This document shows positions 16,174-23,694 of a stretch of DNA of 36,483 bases, one piece after another. Made by a program: the position numbers and the translations under genes. The DNA comes from an uncultured Lachnospiraceae bacterium (GTDB lineage: Bacteria > Bacillota > Clostridia > Lachnospirales > Lachnospiraceae). Location: the NCBI GenBank assembly GCA_948473115.1, contig CAOKWI010000044.1:1-36483 (forward strand). Direction: 5' to 3'. The notes beneath the pieces were generated by a model, which made no database searches, had not been told where the DNA came from, and saw only the letters and a list, made by a program, of their open reading frames with translations. Each line of letters begins with the position of its first letter. Position 1 is the stretch's first letter.

Positions 16174-17661
16174 ATGGAAGTATTATACAAAAGTACAAGG
16201 AGCAGCGGAAGCCTGGTGAAAGCTTCCCAGGCGATCCTTAAGGGTCTGTCGGAGGACGGCGGGCTGTTTGTGCCGGATCATATTCCTGAGCTGGACAAGA
16301 GCTTAAAGGAGTTTGCAGGCATGACTTACCAGGAGGCTGCCTACGAGGTGATGAAGCTTTACCTCACGGACTTTACGGAGCAGGAGTTGAGGGACTGTAT
16401 TGAAAAGGCTTACGATGCCAAGTTTGACACGGAGGCGATCGCCCCTCTGGCGGAAGCGGAGGGTGCATATTATCTGGAACTGTTCCACGGCGCCACCATA
16501 GCCTTCAAGGATATGGCTCTGTCCATCCTGCCCCATTTGATGATCACTTCCGCCCGCAAAAATCAGGTTGAAAATGAAATCGTGATCCTGACGGCAACCT
16601 CCGGCGATACCGGAAAGGCTGCGCTGGCAGGCTTTGCCAATGTGGAGGGAACCCGCATTATCGTGTTTTATCCGAAGGATGGCGTAAGCCCCATCCAGGA
16701 GAAACAGATGGTGACCCAGCAGGGGGAAAACACGTTGGTGGTGGGCATCCACGGAAACTTTGACGATGCCCAGACCGGTGTGAAGAAGCTTTTCTCTGAT
16801 CAGGAACTGGCAGAGGAGATGGATCGGAAGGGATTCCAGTTTTCATCCGCCAACTCCATCAACATCGGTCGTCTGGTTCCCCAGATCTGTTATTATGTAT
16901 ATGCATACGCTACACTCTTAAAGGAAGGGAAGATTGCGGAGGGCGAGACCATCAATGTGGTGGTTCCCACGGGTAATTTCGGAAATATCCTTGCGGCATT
17001 TTACGCAAAGAATATGGGACTTCCCATTGGGAAGCTGATCTGTGCCTCCAATGAGAACAGGGTGCTGTATGATTTCTTCCGGACTGGCGTCTATGACAGG
17101 AACCGGCAGTTTGTGCTGACCAGTTCCCCCTCCATGGATATTCTGATCTCCAGCAATCTGGAGCGTCTGATTTACCGTATCGCGGGGGAGGATGCAGATA
17201 GGAACAGGGAACTGATGGCGGCGCTGGCCGGGGCGGGAACATATGAGATCACCCCTGACATGAAAGCGGCTCTGGCTGACTTCTACGGCAGCTTTGCGGA
17301 CGAGAAAGAGACTGCGGAAGAAATCGGCAGGCTTTACAGGGACTGCGGCTATGTCATTGACACCCATACTGCCGTGGCTTCCGCCGTATACCGGAAGTAT
17401 GTGCAGGATACAGGGGACAGGACGAAGACCGTGATCGCGTCTACCGCCAGTCCGTTTAAGTTTACCAGGAGCGTGATGAACGCCATTGATTCGAAATATG
17501 ACGCCATGAGTGATTTTGAACTGGTTGATGAACTTTCCAGGCTTGCCAATGTGGATGTCCCCCGGGCCATCGAGGAGATCCGCACTGCCCCCGTGGTACA
17601 TGAGAAACAGTGTGATGTGGATCAGATGAAAGAGACCGTGAGGGAATTTTTGGGATTGTAA
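16174..17661 (+). CDS. thrC: threonine synthase
   Basis: A PLP enzyme that converts O-phosphohomoserine to threonine. 495 residues, the size of the long (yeast/E. coli-type) class. The N-terminus YKSTRSSGSLVKASQAIL is typical, the PLP lysine is K112 in GATIAFKDMAL, and ATSGDTGKAALAG with VPTGNFGNILA forms the cofactor phosphate and ring contacts. The ATG at 16174 is favoured because GGAG (16164-16167) is six bases upstream; the ATG at 16162 has only a one-base spacer. No other threonine pathway gene is adjacent. A 17-nt tandem repeat begins soon after the stop. Confidence 0.95.
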   Translation: MEVLYKSTRSSGSLVKASQAILKGLSEDGGLFVPDHIPELDKSLKEFAGMTYQEAAYEVMKLYLTDFTEQELRDCIEKAYDAKFDTEAIAPLAEAEGAYYLELFHGATIAFKDMALSILPHLMITSARKNQVENEIVILTATSGDTGKAALAGFANVEGTRIIVFYPKDGVSPIQEKQMVTQQGENTLVVGIHGNFDDAQTGVKKLFSDQELAEEMDRKGFQFSSANSINIGRLVPQICYYVYAYATLLKEGKIAEGETINVVVPTGNFGNILAAFYAKNMGLPIGKLICASNENRVLYDFFRTGVYDRNRQFVLTSSPSMDILISSNLERLIYRIAGEDADRNRELMAALAGAGTYEITPDMKAALADFYGSFADEKETAEEIGRLYRDCGYVIDTHTAVASAVYRKYVQDTGDRTKTVIASTASPFKFTRSVMNAIDSKYDAMSDFELVDELSRLANVDVPRAIEEIRTAPVVHEKQCDVDQMKETVREFLGL

Positions 17662-17688
17662 GGAAACAGGTTCCGGGCAGGTAATCGT

Positions 17689-17810
17689 CCATGGAGCAGG
17701 TGAAGCCCTGGGACGGAAGAAAACCTTGGAACGGGAGAAATTCTGAAACAGAAGAAACCCTGGAACAGAAGAAACCATGAGAACGGGGGAGAACATGAAA
17801 ACGGAAGAAA
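17689..17810 (+). repeat. degenerate 17-nt tandem repeat entering the deoC start
   Basis: Seven consecutive units of 17-19 nt start at 17689, 17706, 17723, 17741, 17758, 17775 and 17794, with consensus close to CCCTGGAACAGAAGAAA. The purine-rich half of each resembles a weak Shine-Dalgarno sequence. Units six and seven each contain an ATG at the equivalent position (17777 and 17795), both in the deoC frame. The block fills most of the thrC-deoC gap and encodes the first deoC residues. Confidence 0.8.
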
Positions 17811-18460
17811 TATTGGGAAAAGTGGATCATACACAGCTAAAGGCTTATGCCACATGGGGAGACATTCAGAAATTGTGTGAGGAAGCGATCCGGTACCATA
17901 CCGCCAGTGTATGCGTCCCGCCCGCCTATGTCAGGGCGATCAGGGATACATACGGGGAGCAGCTTACGATCTGTACCGTGGTGGGCTTCCCGCTGGGCTA
18001 CAGCGTGACGGAGGCGAAGGCTGCGGAGGTGGAGTGCGCGCTGCGGGACGGCTGCGACGAGATCGATATGGTGGTCAATATCAGTGACATAAAGAACGGA
18101 TATTGGGAAAAGGTGGAGGAGGAGATCCGAACCCTGAAAAAAGTCTGTGGGGAACATATCCTGAAGGTCATTATCGAGACCTGCTATCTCACGGAGGAGG
18201 AGAAGATTGCCATGTGCGGGATCGTTACCCGGGTGGGAGCGGATTATATCAAGACATCCACCGGGTTCGGCACGGGCGGCGCCACAGGGGAGGACGTGGA
18301 GTTATTCCAAAGGCATATCGGATCCGGTGTGAAAATCAAGGCGGCGGGAGGCATTTCCACCCTGGCAGATCTGGAAATGTTTGTCAGTTTGGGCTGTGAC
18401 CGCATCGGAACCTCCCGGGCGGTGGGACTGCTCCAGGGGAAAGAGACGGAAGGCTATTAG
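17795..18460 (+). CDS. deoC: deoxyribose-phosphate aldolase
   Basis: Cleaves 2-deoxyribose 5-phosphate to glyceraldehyde 3-phosphate and acetaldehyde. 221 residues. The Schiff-base lysine is K153 in DYIKTSTGF; D91 (EIDMVVN) and K182 (KIKAAGGI) are the other catalytic residues of this TIM barrel. The start is uncertain: ATG 17795 follows GGGGGAG with a short spacer, and ATG 17777 would add six residues. Both candidates lie inside the 17-nt tandem repeat. It is 133 nt downstream of thrC without an obvious own promoter or terminator, so it may be on the same transcript. Confidence 0.93.
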   Translation: MKTEEILGKVDHTQLKAYATWGDIQKLCEEAIRYHTASVCVPPAYVRAIRDTYGEQLTICTVVGFPLGYSVTEAKAAEVECALRDGCDEIDMVVNISDIKNGYWEKVEEEIRTLKKVCGEHILKVIIETCYLTEEEKIAMCGIVTRVGADYIKTSTGFGTGGATGEDVELFQRHIGSGVKIKAAGGISTLADLEMFVSLGCDRIGTSRAVGLLQGKETEGY

Positions 18461-18501
18461 GAGATACAGTATGCGAGCCGGAACACGAAAGGGGTGTAAG
18501 A

Positions 18502-20310
18502 ATGGAAAATGAAGTGATTCGAAATCGTCTGAAGGCGTTGAGAAAGGTTATGAAGGAGAGCGGAATAGACTATTACATGATGCCTACCGCGGACTTTCAT
18601 AATTCCGAATATGTGAATGATTACTTTAAGGTGAGGGAGTATTTCTGCAATTTTTCCGGTTCCAACGGAACGCTGCTGGTATGGCAGGAGGGAGCGGGGC
18701 TTTGGACGGACGGCAGATATTTTATCCAGGCGGAGCGCGAACTGGAGGGAACCGGCGTGGAACTGTTCCGGATGCTGGACGAGGGCGTGCCCGCGATAGA
18801 GGATTTCCTGGCGCAGAATATGAAACAGGGACAGACCCTCGGCTTTGACGGCAGGGTGATATCCTGCAGGGAGGGGAAGAAGCTGGAGGAGAAGCTGGCA
18901 GGCAGGGAAATCCGCTTTGCTTTTGAAGAGGATCTTGCGGAGCAGATATGGCGGGACAGACCCTCATTTCCCCACGGAAAGGTTACCGTGCTGTCTGAGG
19001 AACTGGCGGGCAGGAGCACGGAGGATAAGCAGAGGGATGTGATGGACAAGGTTGCACAGGAGGGGGCTGACAGCGTTCTGCTGACAAAGCTGGACGACCT
19101 GATGTGGCTCTTCAACATTAGGGGCTGTGATGTGGAATGTAATCCCGTGGCCATGTCCTACGGTTATCTGACGAAAGAGGAGGCGGTCCTCTTTATCCAG
19201 AAGAGTGTGGTGGACGATGCCGCAGAAAAATATTTTGCGGAAAAGAAGATCACAGTGAAAGACTACGGGGAAGTGGTGGATTACCTGAAAGCACTTCCAC
19301 AGGGTGGAAAGGTGCTTGTGGATGACCGTAACTGTAGCTACACCTTTTATAAGACACTGGCGGAAAAGCAGACTCTTGTGGAGAAGAAAAGCCCTACGGA
19401 ACTGTTAAAGGCAGTCAAAAATCCTGTGGAGCTTGCCAACATGGAAAAGATTTACCTCAAGGACAGTGTGGCACTGACAAAGTATATCTACTGGCTGAAG
19501 ACCAACATCGGCCGACAGGAGATCACGGAGATCACAGCGGCGGATTATCTGGAGAAGCTGCGGAGGGAGATCCCGGAGTTTATAGACCTGTCCTTTCCCT
19601 CCATTTCGGCTTACGGCGCCAATGCGGCCATGATGCATTATGCGCCCACTCCCGACAACCATGCCGTGCTAAAGCCGGAAGGGCTTTACCTGATCGATTC
19701 CGGCGGGCAGTACCTGGGAGGCACCACGGATGTGACCAGGACGGTTGCCCTCGGTCCCGTCTCGGATGAGATCAAAAGACATTATACCATGGTGGCGGCG
19801 GGAATGCTGCAGCTGGCCAATGCCCACTGGCTCCACGGCTGTACCGGAAGGAACCTGGATATCCTTGCCCGCCAGCCCGTCTGGGACATGGACATTGACT
19901 ATAAGTGCGGAACGGGTCACGGCGTGGGATATATCCTGAATGTCCATGAAGGTCCCCAGAACATACGCTGGAGATTCACGGAGGGTATGACGGAGGCGGT
20001 CATTGAGGCCGGCATGGATGTCTCCAACGAGCCCGGAGTCTATATCGAGGGAAGCCATGGTATCCGAATAGAAAATATCCTGGTGGCGGAAAACGATGTG
20101 AAGAATGAGTACGGACAGTTCATGCATTTCAAGACCCTGACCTGGGTTCCCATTGACATGGATGCCATAGATCTGGTTTATATGAGCGAGAGACAGAGGA
20201 ATATGCTGAAAGAATATCAGCAGAAGGTATATGAGAAGGTTTCACCATATCTGACAGAGGAAGAGGCAGGGTGGCTGAAGCGGGAGACAAAAGTGGAAGG
20301 GAGGTGCTGA
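18502..20310 (+). CDS. M24-family Xaa-Pro aminopeptidase
   Basis: A protein of 602 residues in the long aminopeptidase P class: two creatinase-like N-terminal domains (about 1-310) and a C-terminal pita-bread metallopeptidase domain. The five metal ligands are visible: the two aspartates of LIDSGGQYLGGTTDVTRT (about 399 and 410), the histidine of GTGHGVGYILN (about 474), and the glutamates of EPGVYIEGSHG and GIRIENI. It removes N-terminal residues preceding proline, using two metal ions, probably in the cytoplasm since no signal is seen. A 33-residue membrane peptide gene begins two bases after its stop. Confidence 0.93.
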   Translation: MENEVIRNRLKALRKVMKESGIDYYMMPTADFHNSEYVNDYFKVREYFCNFSGSNGTLLVWQEGAGLWTDGRYFIQAERELEGTGVELFRMLDEGVPAIEDFLAQNMKQGQTLGFDGRVISCREGKKLEEKLAGREIRFAFEEDLAEQIWRDRPSFPHGKVTVLSEELAGRSTEDKQRDVMDKVAQEGADSVLLTKLDDLMWLFNIRGCDVECNPVAMSYGYLTKEEAVLFIQKSVVDDAAEKYFAEKKITVKDYGEVVDYLKALPQGGKVLVDDRNCSYTFYKTLAEKQTLVEKKSPTELLKAVKNPVELANMEKIYLKDSVALTKYIYWLKTNIGRQEITEITAADYLEKLRREIPEFIDLSFPSISAYGANAAMMHYAPTPDNHAVLKPEGLYLIDSGGQYLGGTTDVTRTVALGPVSDEIKRHYTMVAAGMLQLANAHWLHGCTGRNLDILARQPVWDMDIDYKCGTGHGVGYILNVHEGPQNIRWRFTEGMTEAVIEAGMDVSNEPGVYIEGSHGIRIENILVAENDVKNEYGQFMHFKTLTWVPIDMDAIDLVYMSERQRNMLKEYQQKVYEKVSPYLTEEEAGWLKRETKVEGRC

Positions 20311-20312
20311 AA

Positions 20313-20414
20313 ATGGCAGACGTCGTGGAAATCGTCGTAAAAGCTGCGTTTTGGATTGTGGCAGGGATTACTATTGTTTCAGGAATTATCAAACTGAAAA
20401 ACAAAAAAAAGTAA
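20313..20414 (+). CDS. 33-residue single-helix membrane peptide
   Basis: A short gene preceded by GGGAGG (20299-20304) with eight bases to the ATG, and only two bases after the aminopeptidase stop. The translation has an acidic start (MADVVEIVVKAA), a hydrophobic stretch (about 12-26, FWIVAGITIVSGII) and a strongly basic end, KLKNKKK. That is the classic pattern of a one-pass membrane peptide with its C-terminus in the cytoplasm. I do not recognise a family. Coupling to the aminopeptidase gene suggests co-expression, not necessarily joint function. The good ribosome binding site and coherent topology support a real gene. Confidence 0.65.
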   Translation: MADVVEIVVKAAFWIVAGITIVSGIIKLKNKKK

Positions 20415-20461
20415 TGAGGGCTGAACTGTTACGGTAACTTTTTAAAAATCTTTTCCATTTA

Positions 20462-20490
20462 TTGACTTTTGTCAGCTGTCATGTTAAAGT
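20462..20490 (+). promoter_or_regulatory. promoter of pckA
   Basis: -35 TTGACT (20462-20467), a 17-bp spacer and -10 TAAAGT (20485-20490); TATAAC (20491-20496) is an alternative -10 with a long spacer. A perfect dyad GTTAC-g-GTAAC (20428-20438) lies about 25 bp upstream and could be a regulator site. The leader would be about 58 nt. Confidence 0.6.
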
Positions 20491-20554
20491 TATAACGATT
20501 AGATTTTTATGGTCTATCTTCAAAAAACAAGAAAGAAAAGAGGTAAATCACGAG

Positions 20555-22159
20555 ATGGCAGAGATTAATTTAAGCAAGTATGGCATCACCGGAACTACGG
20601 AAGTAGTACACAACCCTTCCTATGAAGTACTGTTCGAGGAAGAGACCAAGGCAGGTCTGGAGGGTTTTGAAAAGGGTCAGGTAACTGAACTTGGCGCAGT
20701 GAATGTAATGACTGGAATCTATACAGGCCGTTCTCCCAAAGACAAGTATATTGTCATGGACGAGAATTCCAAGAATACCGTATGGTGGACCTCCGATGAG
20801 TATAAGAACGACAACCATCCCATGTCAGAGGACGTGTGGGCAACCGTAAAGGATATCGCCCAGAAGGAGCTTTGCAATAAGAGACTGTTCGTTGTGGATG
20901 CATTCTGCGGCGCTAACAAGGATACCCGCATGGCAGTGCGCTTTATCATGGAGGTTGCATGGCAGGCACACTTCATCAAGAATATGTTCATCCAGCCCAG
21001 CGCGGAGGAACTGGAGAATTTTGAGCCTGATTTCGTTGTTTATAATGCTTCCAAGGCAAAGGTTGAGAATTACAAGGAACTGAATCTGAATTCCGAGACC
21101 TGCGTGGCTTTCAATATCTCCAGCCGTGAGCAGGTGATCATCAATACATGGTACGGCGGCGAGATGAAGAAGGGTATGTTCTCCATGATGAACTACTATC
21201 TGCCTCTGAAGGGCATTGCTTCCATGCACTGCTCCGCTAATACCGATATGAATGGTGAGAACACCGCTATCTTCTTCGGACTTTCCGGAACAGGTAAGAC
21301 AACCCTGTCCACCGATCCCAAGCGTCTGCTGATCGGCGATGACGAGCACGGCTGGGACGACAACGGCGTGTTCAACTTCGAGGGCGGCTGCTATGCGAAG
21401 GTTATCAACCTGGATAAGGATTCCGAGCCCGATATCTACAACGCGATCAAGCGTGATGCACTGCTTGAGAACGTTACCGTGGATGAGGCAGGCAAGATTG
21501 ATTTCAATGATAAGAGTGTGACCGAGAATACCCGTGTTTCTTATCCGATCAACCATATTGAGAATATTGTGCGCCCTGTATCTTCCGCACCGGCAGCAAA
21601 GAACGTGATCTTCCTGTCCGCAGATGCATTTGGCGTACTTCCTCCCGTATCCATCCTGACACCTGAGCAGACACAGTACTACTTCCTTTCCGGATTTACG
21701 GCTAAGCTGGCGGGTACGGAGCGCGGCATCACAGAGCCTACCCCTACCTTCTCGGCATGCTTTGGTCAGGCATTCCTGGAGCTGCATCCCACAAAGTATG
21801 CGGAGGAGCTGGTTAAGAGAATGGAGAAGAGCGGCGCGAAGGCTTATCTGGTAAATACCGGATGGAACGGCACCGGCAAGAGAATCTCCATCAAGGATAC
21901 CAGAGGTATCATTGATGCGATCCTGAGCGGTGATATCAACAAGGCTCCCACCAAGAAGCTTCCGATCTTCAACTTTGATATTCCTACGGAGCTGCCCGGT
22001 GTGGACACAGGTATCCTTGACCCCCGTGACACTTATGCGAATGTTGCTGACTGGGAGGCAAAGGCAGACGATCTGTCCTCCAGGTTTGTCAAGAACTTTG
22101 CGAAGTATGAAGGCAATGACGCCGGCAAGGCACTGGTAGCGGCAGGCCCTCAGAAGTAA
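20555..22159 (+). CDS. pckA: phosphoenolpyruvate carboxykinase (ATP)
   Basis: Interconverts oxaloacetate plus ATP with PEP, CO2 and ADP. In anaerobes it often runs in the carboxylating direction. 534 residues, the normal ATP-class length. Substrate motif TGRSPKDK is near 57-64, the P-loop [11 protein letters not shown] at 242-252, the metal-binding GDDEHGWDD at about 261-269, and [11 protein letters not shown] further on. The start at 20555 is preferred because the in-frame upstream extension would begin at the -35 element. AAAAGAGGT is a modest ribosome binding site about eleven bases upstream. Codon choice appears stronger (AAC, ATC, AAG, GGC) than in neighbours, as in highly expressed genes. 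Confidence 0.96.
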   Translation: MAEINLSKYGITGTTEVVHNPSYEVLFEEETKAGLEGFEKGQVTELGAVNVMTGIYTGRSPKDKYIVMDENSKNTVWWTSDEYKNDNHPMSEDVWATVKDIAQKELCNKRLFVVDAFCGANKDTRMAVRFIMEVAWQAHFIKNMFIQPSAEELENFEPDFVVYNASKAKVENYKELNLNSETCVAFNISSREQVIINTWYGGEMKKGMFSMMNYYLPLKGIASMHCSANTDMNGENTAIFFGLSGTGKTTLSTDPKRLLIGDDEHGWDDNGVFNFEGGCYAKVINLDKDSEPDIYNAIKRDALLENVTVDEAGKIDFNDKSVTENTRVSYPINHIENIVRPVSSAPAAKNVIFLSADAFGVLPPVSILTPEQTQYYFLSGFTAKLAGTERGITEPTPTFSACFGQAFLELHPTKYAEELVKRMEKSGAKAYLVNTGWNGTGKRISIKDTRGIIDAILSGDINKAPTKKLPIFNFDIPTELPGVDTGILDPRDTYANVADWEAKADDLSSRFVKNFAKYEGNDAGKALVAAGPQK

Positions 22160-22202
22160 GAAGGAACAGGAATCGGAATCAACAGATTCACCGGATAAGA
22201 GG

Positions 22203-22236
22203 AAAGGCCATCGGTTTCATAGCCGGTGGCCTTTTT
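22203..22236 (+). terminator. intrinsic terminator of pckA
   Basis: GGCCATCGG (22206-22214) pairs with CCGGTGGCC (22223-22231) with one T-G pair, followed by TTTTT (22232-22236). Confidence 0.92.
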
Positions 22237-22278
22237 GATATCCAAAGAACTCCTTGAGTATCCTCGTGGCATTCGTCC

Positions 22279-22390
22279 AATAGTCATGTAAACATGGCTA
22301 TTTTGACCTTATAGGAAACTGCGCCGTTAGGCGCATGCATTCACAAGTTCGCCGGGCGAACTTGCAAGCGTCACGCAGGGACGCTTTTTT
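22279..22390 (+). ncRNA. candidate four-hairpin structured RNA or intergenic repeat
   Basis: Four stems in 112 nt. The first is AATAGTCATG-taaa-CATGGCTATT (22279-22302). The second is TGCGCC-gtta-GGCGCA (22320-22335). The third is CAAGTTCGC-cgg-GCGAACTTG (22344-22364). The fourth is AAGCGTC...GACGCTT (22366-22386) running into a T run (to 22390), which is a plausible terminator. No coding frame with a ribosome binding site is present. No promoter is obvious, so it may be read from pckA through its terminator, or be a dispersed repeat rather than an RNA gene. Confidence 0.45.
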
Positions 22391-22405
22391 ATCAGTGTAT
22401 GTGGA

Positions 22406-22440
22406 AATAAAAACCGGCCTCCGTATTGCGGAGACCGGTT
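22406..22440 (-). terminator. intrinsic terminator of the lipoprotein gene
   Basis: On the minus strand AACCGG...CCGGTT encloses an inner CTCCG/CGGAG stem (22412-22440, one mismatch), followed by TTTTTATT (22406-22413). It lies 30 nt after the stop codon. Confidence 0.88.
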
Positions 22441-22469
22441 CATTTTCCTAATGTTCCTAAAGTTTTTGA

Positions 22470-22988
22470 TTACTCGTTTGCAACATCACCAGAGTAGAGC
22501 TCAGTGCCATCAGCGGTAAGGAATGTAAAACGAGCGCCGCCCAGCTTGATGCCATAGGAATCCTCAAAGGACTTGAACAGGTCTGCAAGCCCTGCCTTGT
22601 TTGCTTCGATAACGGGATCAAAAGCAGCAGCCAGATCGTCACCGGTCAAGGAACTATATGTGTCGTCAGCAGGCAGTGTGTACTCATACACAAAGATATC
22701 TCCGTCTGCAGCAAGCTTAACAGACATTCCGGTGGATGCCAGTGCGGAGTTTGTCTGGCTCTCAGCCGTCTTTGCATCATCAGTCTTCAGCCAATCCTCC
22801 AGGGTCATGGCATCATTCTCTGCCTGTGAACTGGACTCGGCAGATGCGGAAGACTGTGTGGTAGCAGCGGAAGACTGCGTGGTAGCAGAACTTCCTGTAC
22901 TTGCGGAATTATTACCGTCGGAACCACATGCCGCGAATGACAGAGCCATGGTGGCAGCAACTACAAGTGTCAATAATTTTTTCTTCAT
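22470..22988 (-). CDS. secreted lipoprotein, possibly DUF4854-like
   Basis: A protein of 172 residues. The lipoprotein signal MKKKLLTLVVAATMALSFAAC places the lipidated cysteine at 21. A Ser/Thr/Ala/Gln-rich linker follows (about 22-58), in which an ATTQSSA segment is duplicated at DNA level. The globular part (about 60-172) contains MTLEDWLKTDDAK and FVYEYTLPADD. It resembles small clostridial lipoproteins with a DUF4854-type domain, but that match is from memory and uncertain. Function unknown. It is transcribed alone, with its own promoter and terminator, divergent from the 6S RNA gene. GAGAGGA lies nine bases before the ATG. Confidence 0.8.
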   Translation of the reverse strand: MKKKLLTLVVAATMALSFAACGSDGNNSASTGSSATTQSSAATTQSSASAESSSQAENDAMTLEDWLKTDDAKTAESQTNSALASTGMSVKLAADGDIFVYEYTLPADDTYSSLTGDDLAAAFDPVIEANKAGLADLFKSFEDSYGIKLGGARFTFLTADGTELYSGDVANE

Positions 22989-23032
22989 AATTATAATCCT
23001 CTCTTTAAAAAAATATTACAATAACGGAATTA

Positions 23033-23061
23033 ATGTTACCACCCTGAATTTAAAAATTCAA
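23033..23061 (-). promoter_or_regulatory. candidate promoter of the lipoprotein gene
   Basis: On the minus strand: -35 TTGAAT (23056-23061), a 17-bp spacer and -10 TAACAT (23033-23038), about 45 nt before the start codon. Confidence 0.5.
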
Positions 23062-23105
23062 TGTGAAAAATCACTAAAGAAAGATGCAAAATCCAAAAAT
23101 TGCTG

Positions 23106-23134
23106 TTGTATTTTGCCATGTGTTTCGTTATAAT
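23106..23134 (+). promoter_or_regulatory. promoter of 6S RNA
   Basis: -35 TTGTAT (23106-23111), a 17-bp spacer and a perfect -10 TATAAT (23129-23134). The predicted start is near 23141, about 20 nt before the closing stem of the RNA. Confidence 0.75.
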
Positions 23135-23159
23135 AATAGTAACCTGAAATGTGCGATAA

Positions 23160-23313
23160 CTCCTGTTTATTTTTGAACCTACATTTACTTTAAACGGGAT
23201 TCCTATATCGCCGGCTGGCTGTCAAGCCCTCACTTGTTACAAGGATTGGAAGGGAAGGCAAAAGGTCGGTTGCGGTCACCCACCTAGCATTGCTAGGAGT
23301 CAAAAAACAGGAG
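23160..23313 (+). ncRNA. ssrS: 6S RNA (RNA polymerase regulator), clostridial type
   Basis: A long closing stem pairs CTCCTGTTT (23160-23168) with AAACAGGAG (23305-23313), continuing with TTTTTGA against TCAAAA. Inside are a large internal bubble, a short hairpin CCTAGC-att-GCTAGG (23283-23297) on the 3' side, and a structured arm around GCCGGC. The segments TTGAACCT, AAACGGGATTCCTAT and GGTCACCCACC match my recollection of Lachnospiraceae 6S RNAs. The family mimics an open promoter and binds sigma-A holoenzyme. Its own TATAAT promoter and a downstream terminator support an independent RNA gene. A covariance-model search (RF00013) was not possible, and the mature ends are approximate. Confidence 0.75.
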
Positions 23314-23340
23314 GCGGCATTTTGGGGATATCAACAGAAG

Positions 23341-23370
23341 AAAAGAGCAGTCCATGAGGGCTGCTCTTTT
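23341..23370 (+). terminator. terminator after 6S RNA
   Basis: AAAAGAGCAGTCC (23341-23353) pairs with GGGCTGCTCTTTT (23358-23370), 13 bp with a four-base loop. The T run is short because the Ts are part of the stem. Confidence 0.8.
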
Positions 23371-23694
23371 GAGGTAGAATAAGTCTGGAATCATGGTGAT
23401 CATGGCATAATGACCTTATTCAGGGCAATCAGCGGCCGAATGGCCATCCATACCGTGATTGCGAAGAAATCATGGTATAAGATGCAGACAAGGATAATAT
23501 GTTTGAAAGAAGGGCATTTTCAAAAGGGGACTTTGATTCATGCAGTAGCGCAAGCAGGGCTTGTGATATGCTCTTTTAAACTTTCCGCCATGCCGTCTCC
23601 GGCGGCACAAACATTCCATGGGAAGAATGCCCGCTCTTGGCATTCCTTACACACTTGTCGGGTGATACAGATTTGATTTATAAGGAGAAGATGG
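23371..23694 (+). other. 324-nt non-coding leader before the spoIID-like gene
   Basis: No convincing gene. Two overlapping, mutually exclusive hairpins are present: GCAATCA/TGATTGC (23425-23462, enclosing GGCC-gaat-GGCC) and ATACC-g-TGATT/AATCA-t-GGTAT (23450-23478). A third, GAATGCC/GGCATTC, spans 23625-23645. An 88-codon frame at 23410 lacks a ribosome binding site. No known riboswitch signature is recognised. AAGGAG at 23682-23687 serves the next gene. Confidence 0.4.

Noticed and set aside
20462..20554. 31-codon extension upstream of pckA
   Set aside because: It would begin at the -35 element. Family length and N-terminus fit the ATG at 20555.
22150..22287. 45-codon minus-strand frame reading across the pckA terminator
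   Set aside because: It starts in a hairpin arm without a ribosome binding site and runs through a terminator into the end of pckA, so it is likely spurious.
23410..23676. 88-codon plus-strand frame in the spoIID leader
   Set aside because: No ribosome binding site, unnatural composition and overlap with hairpin structure.
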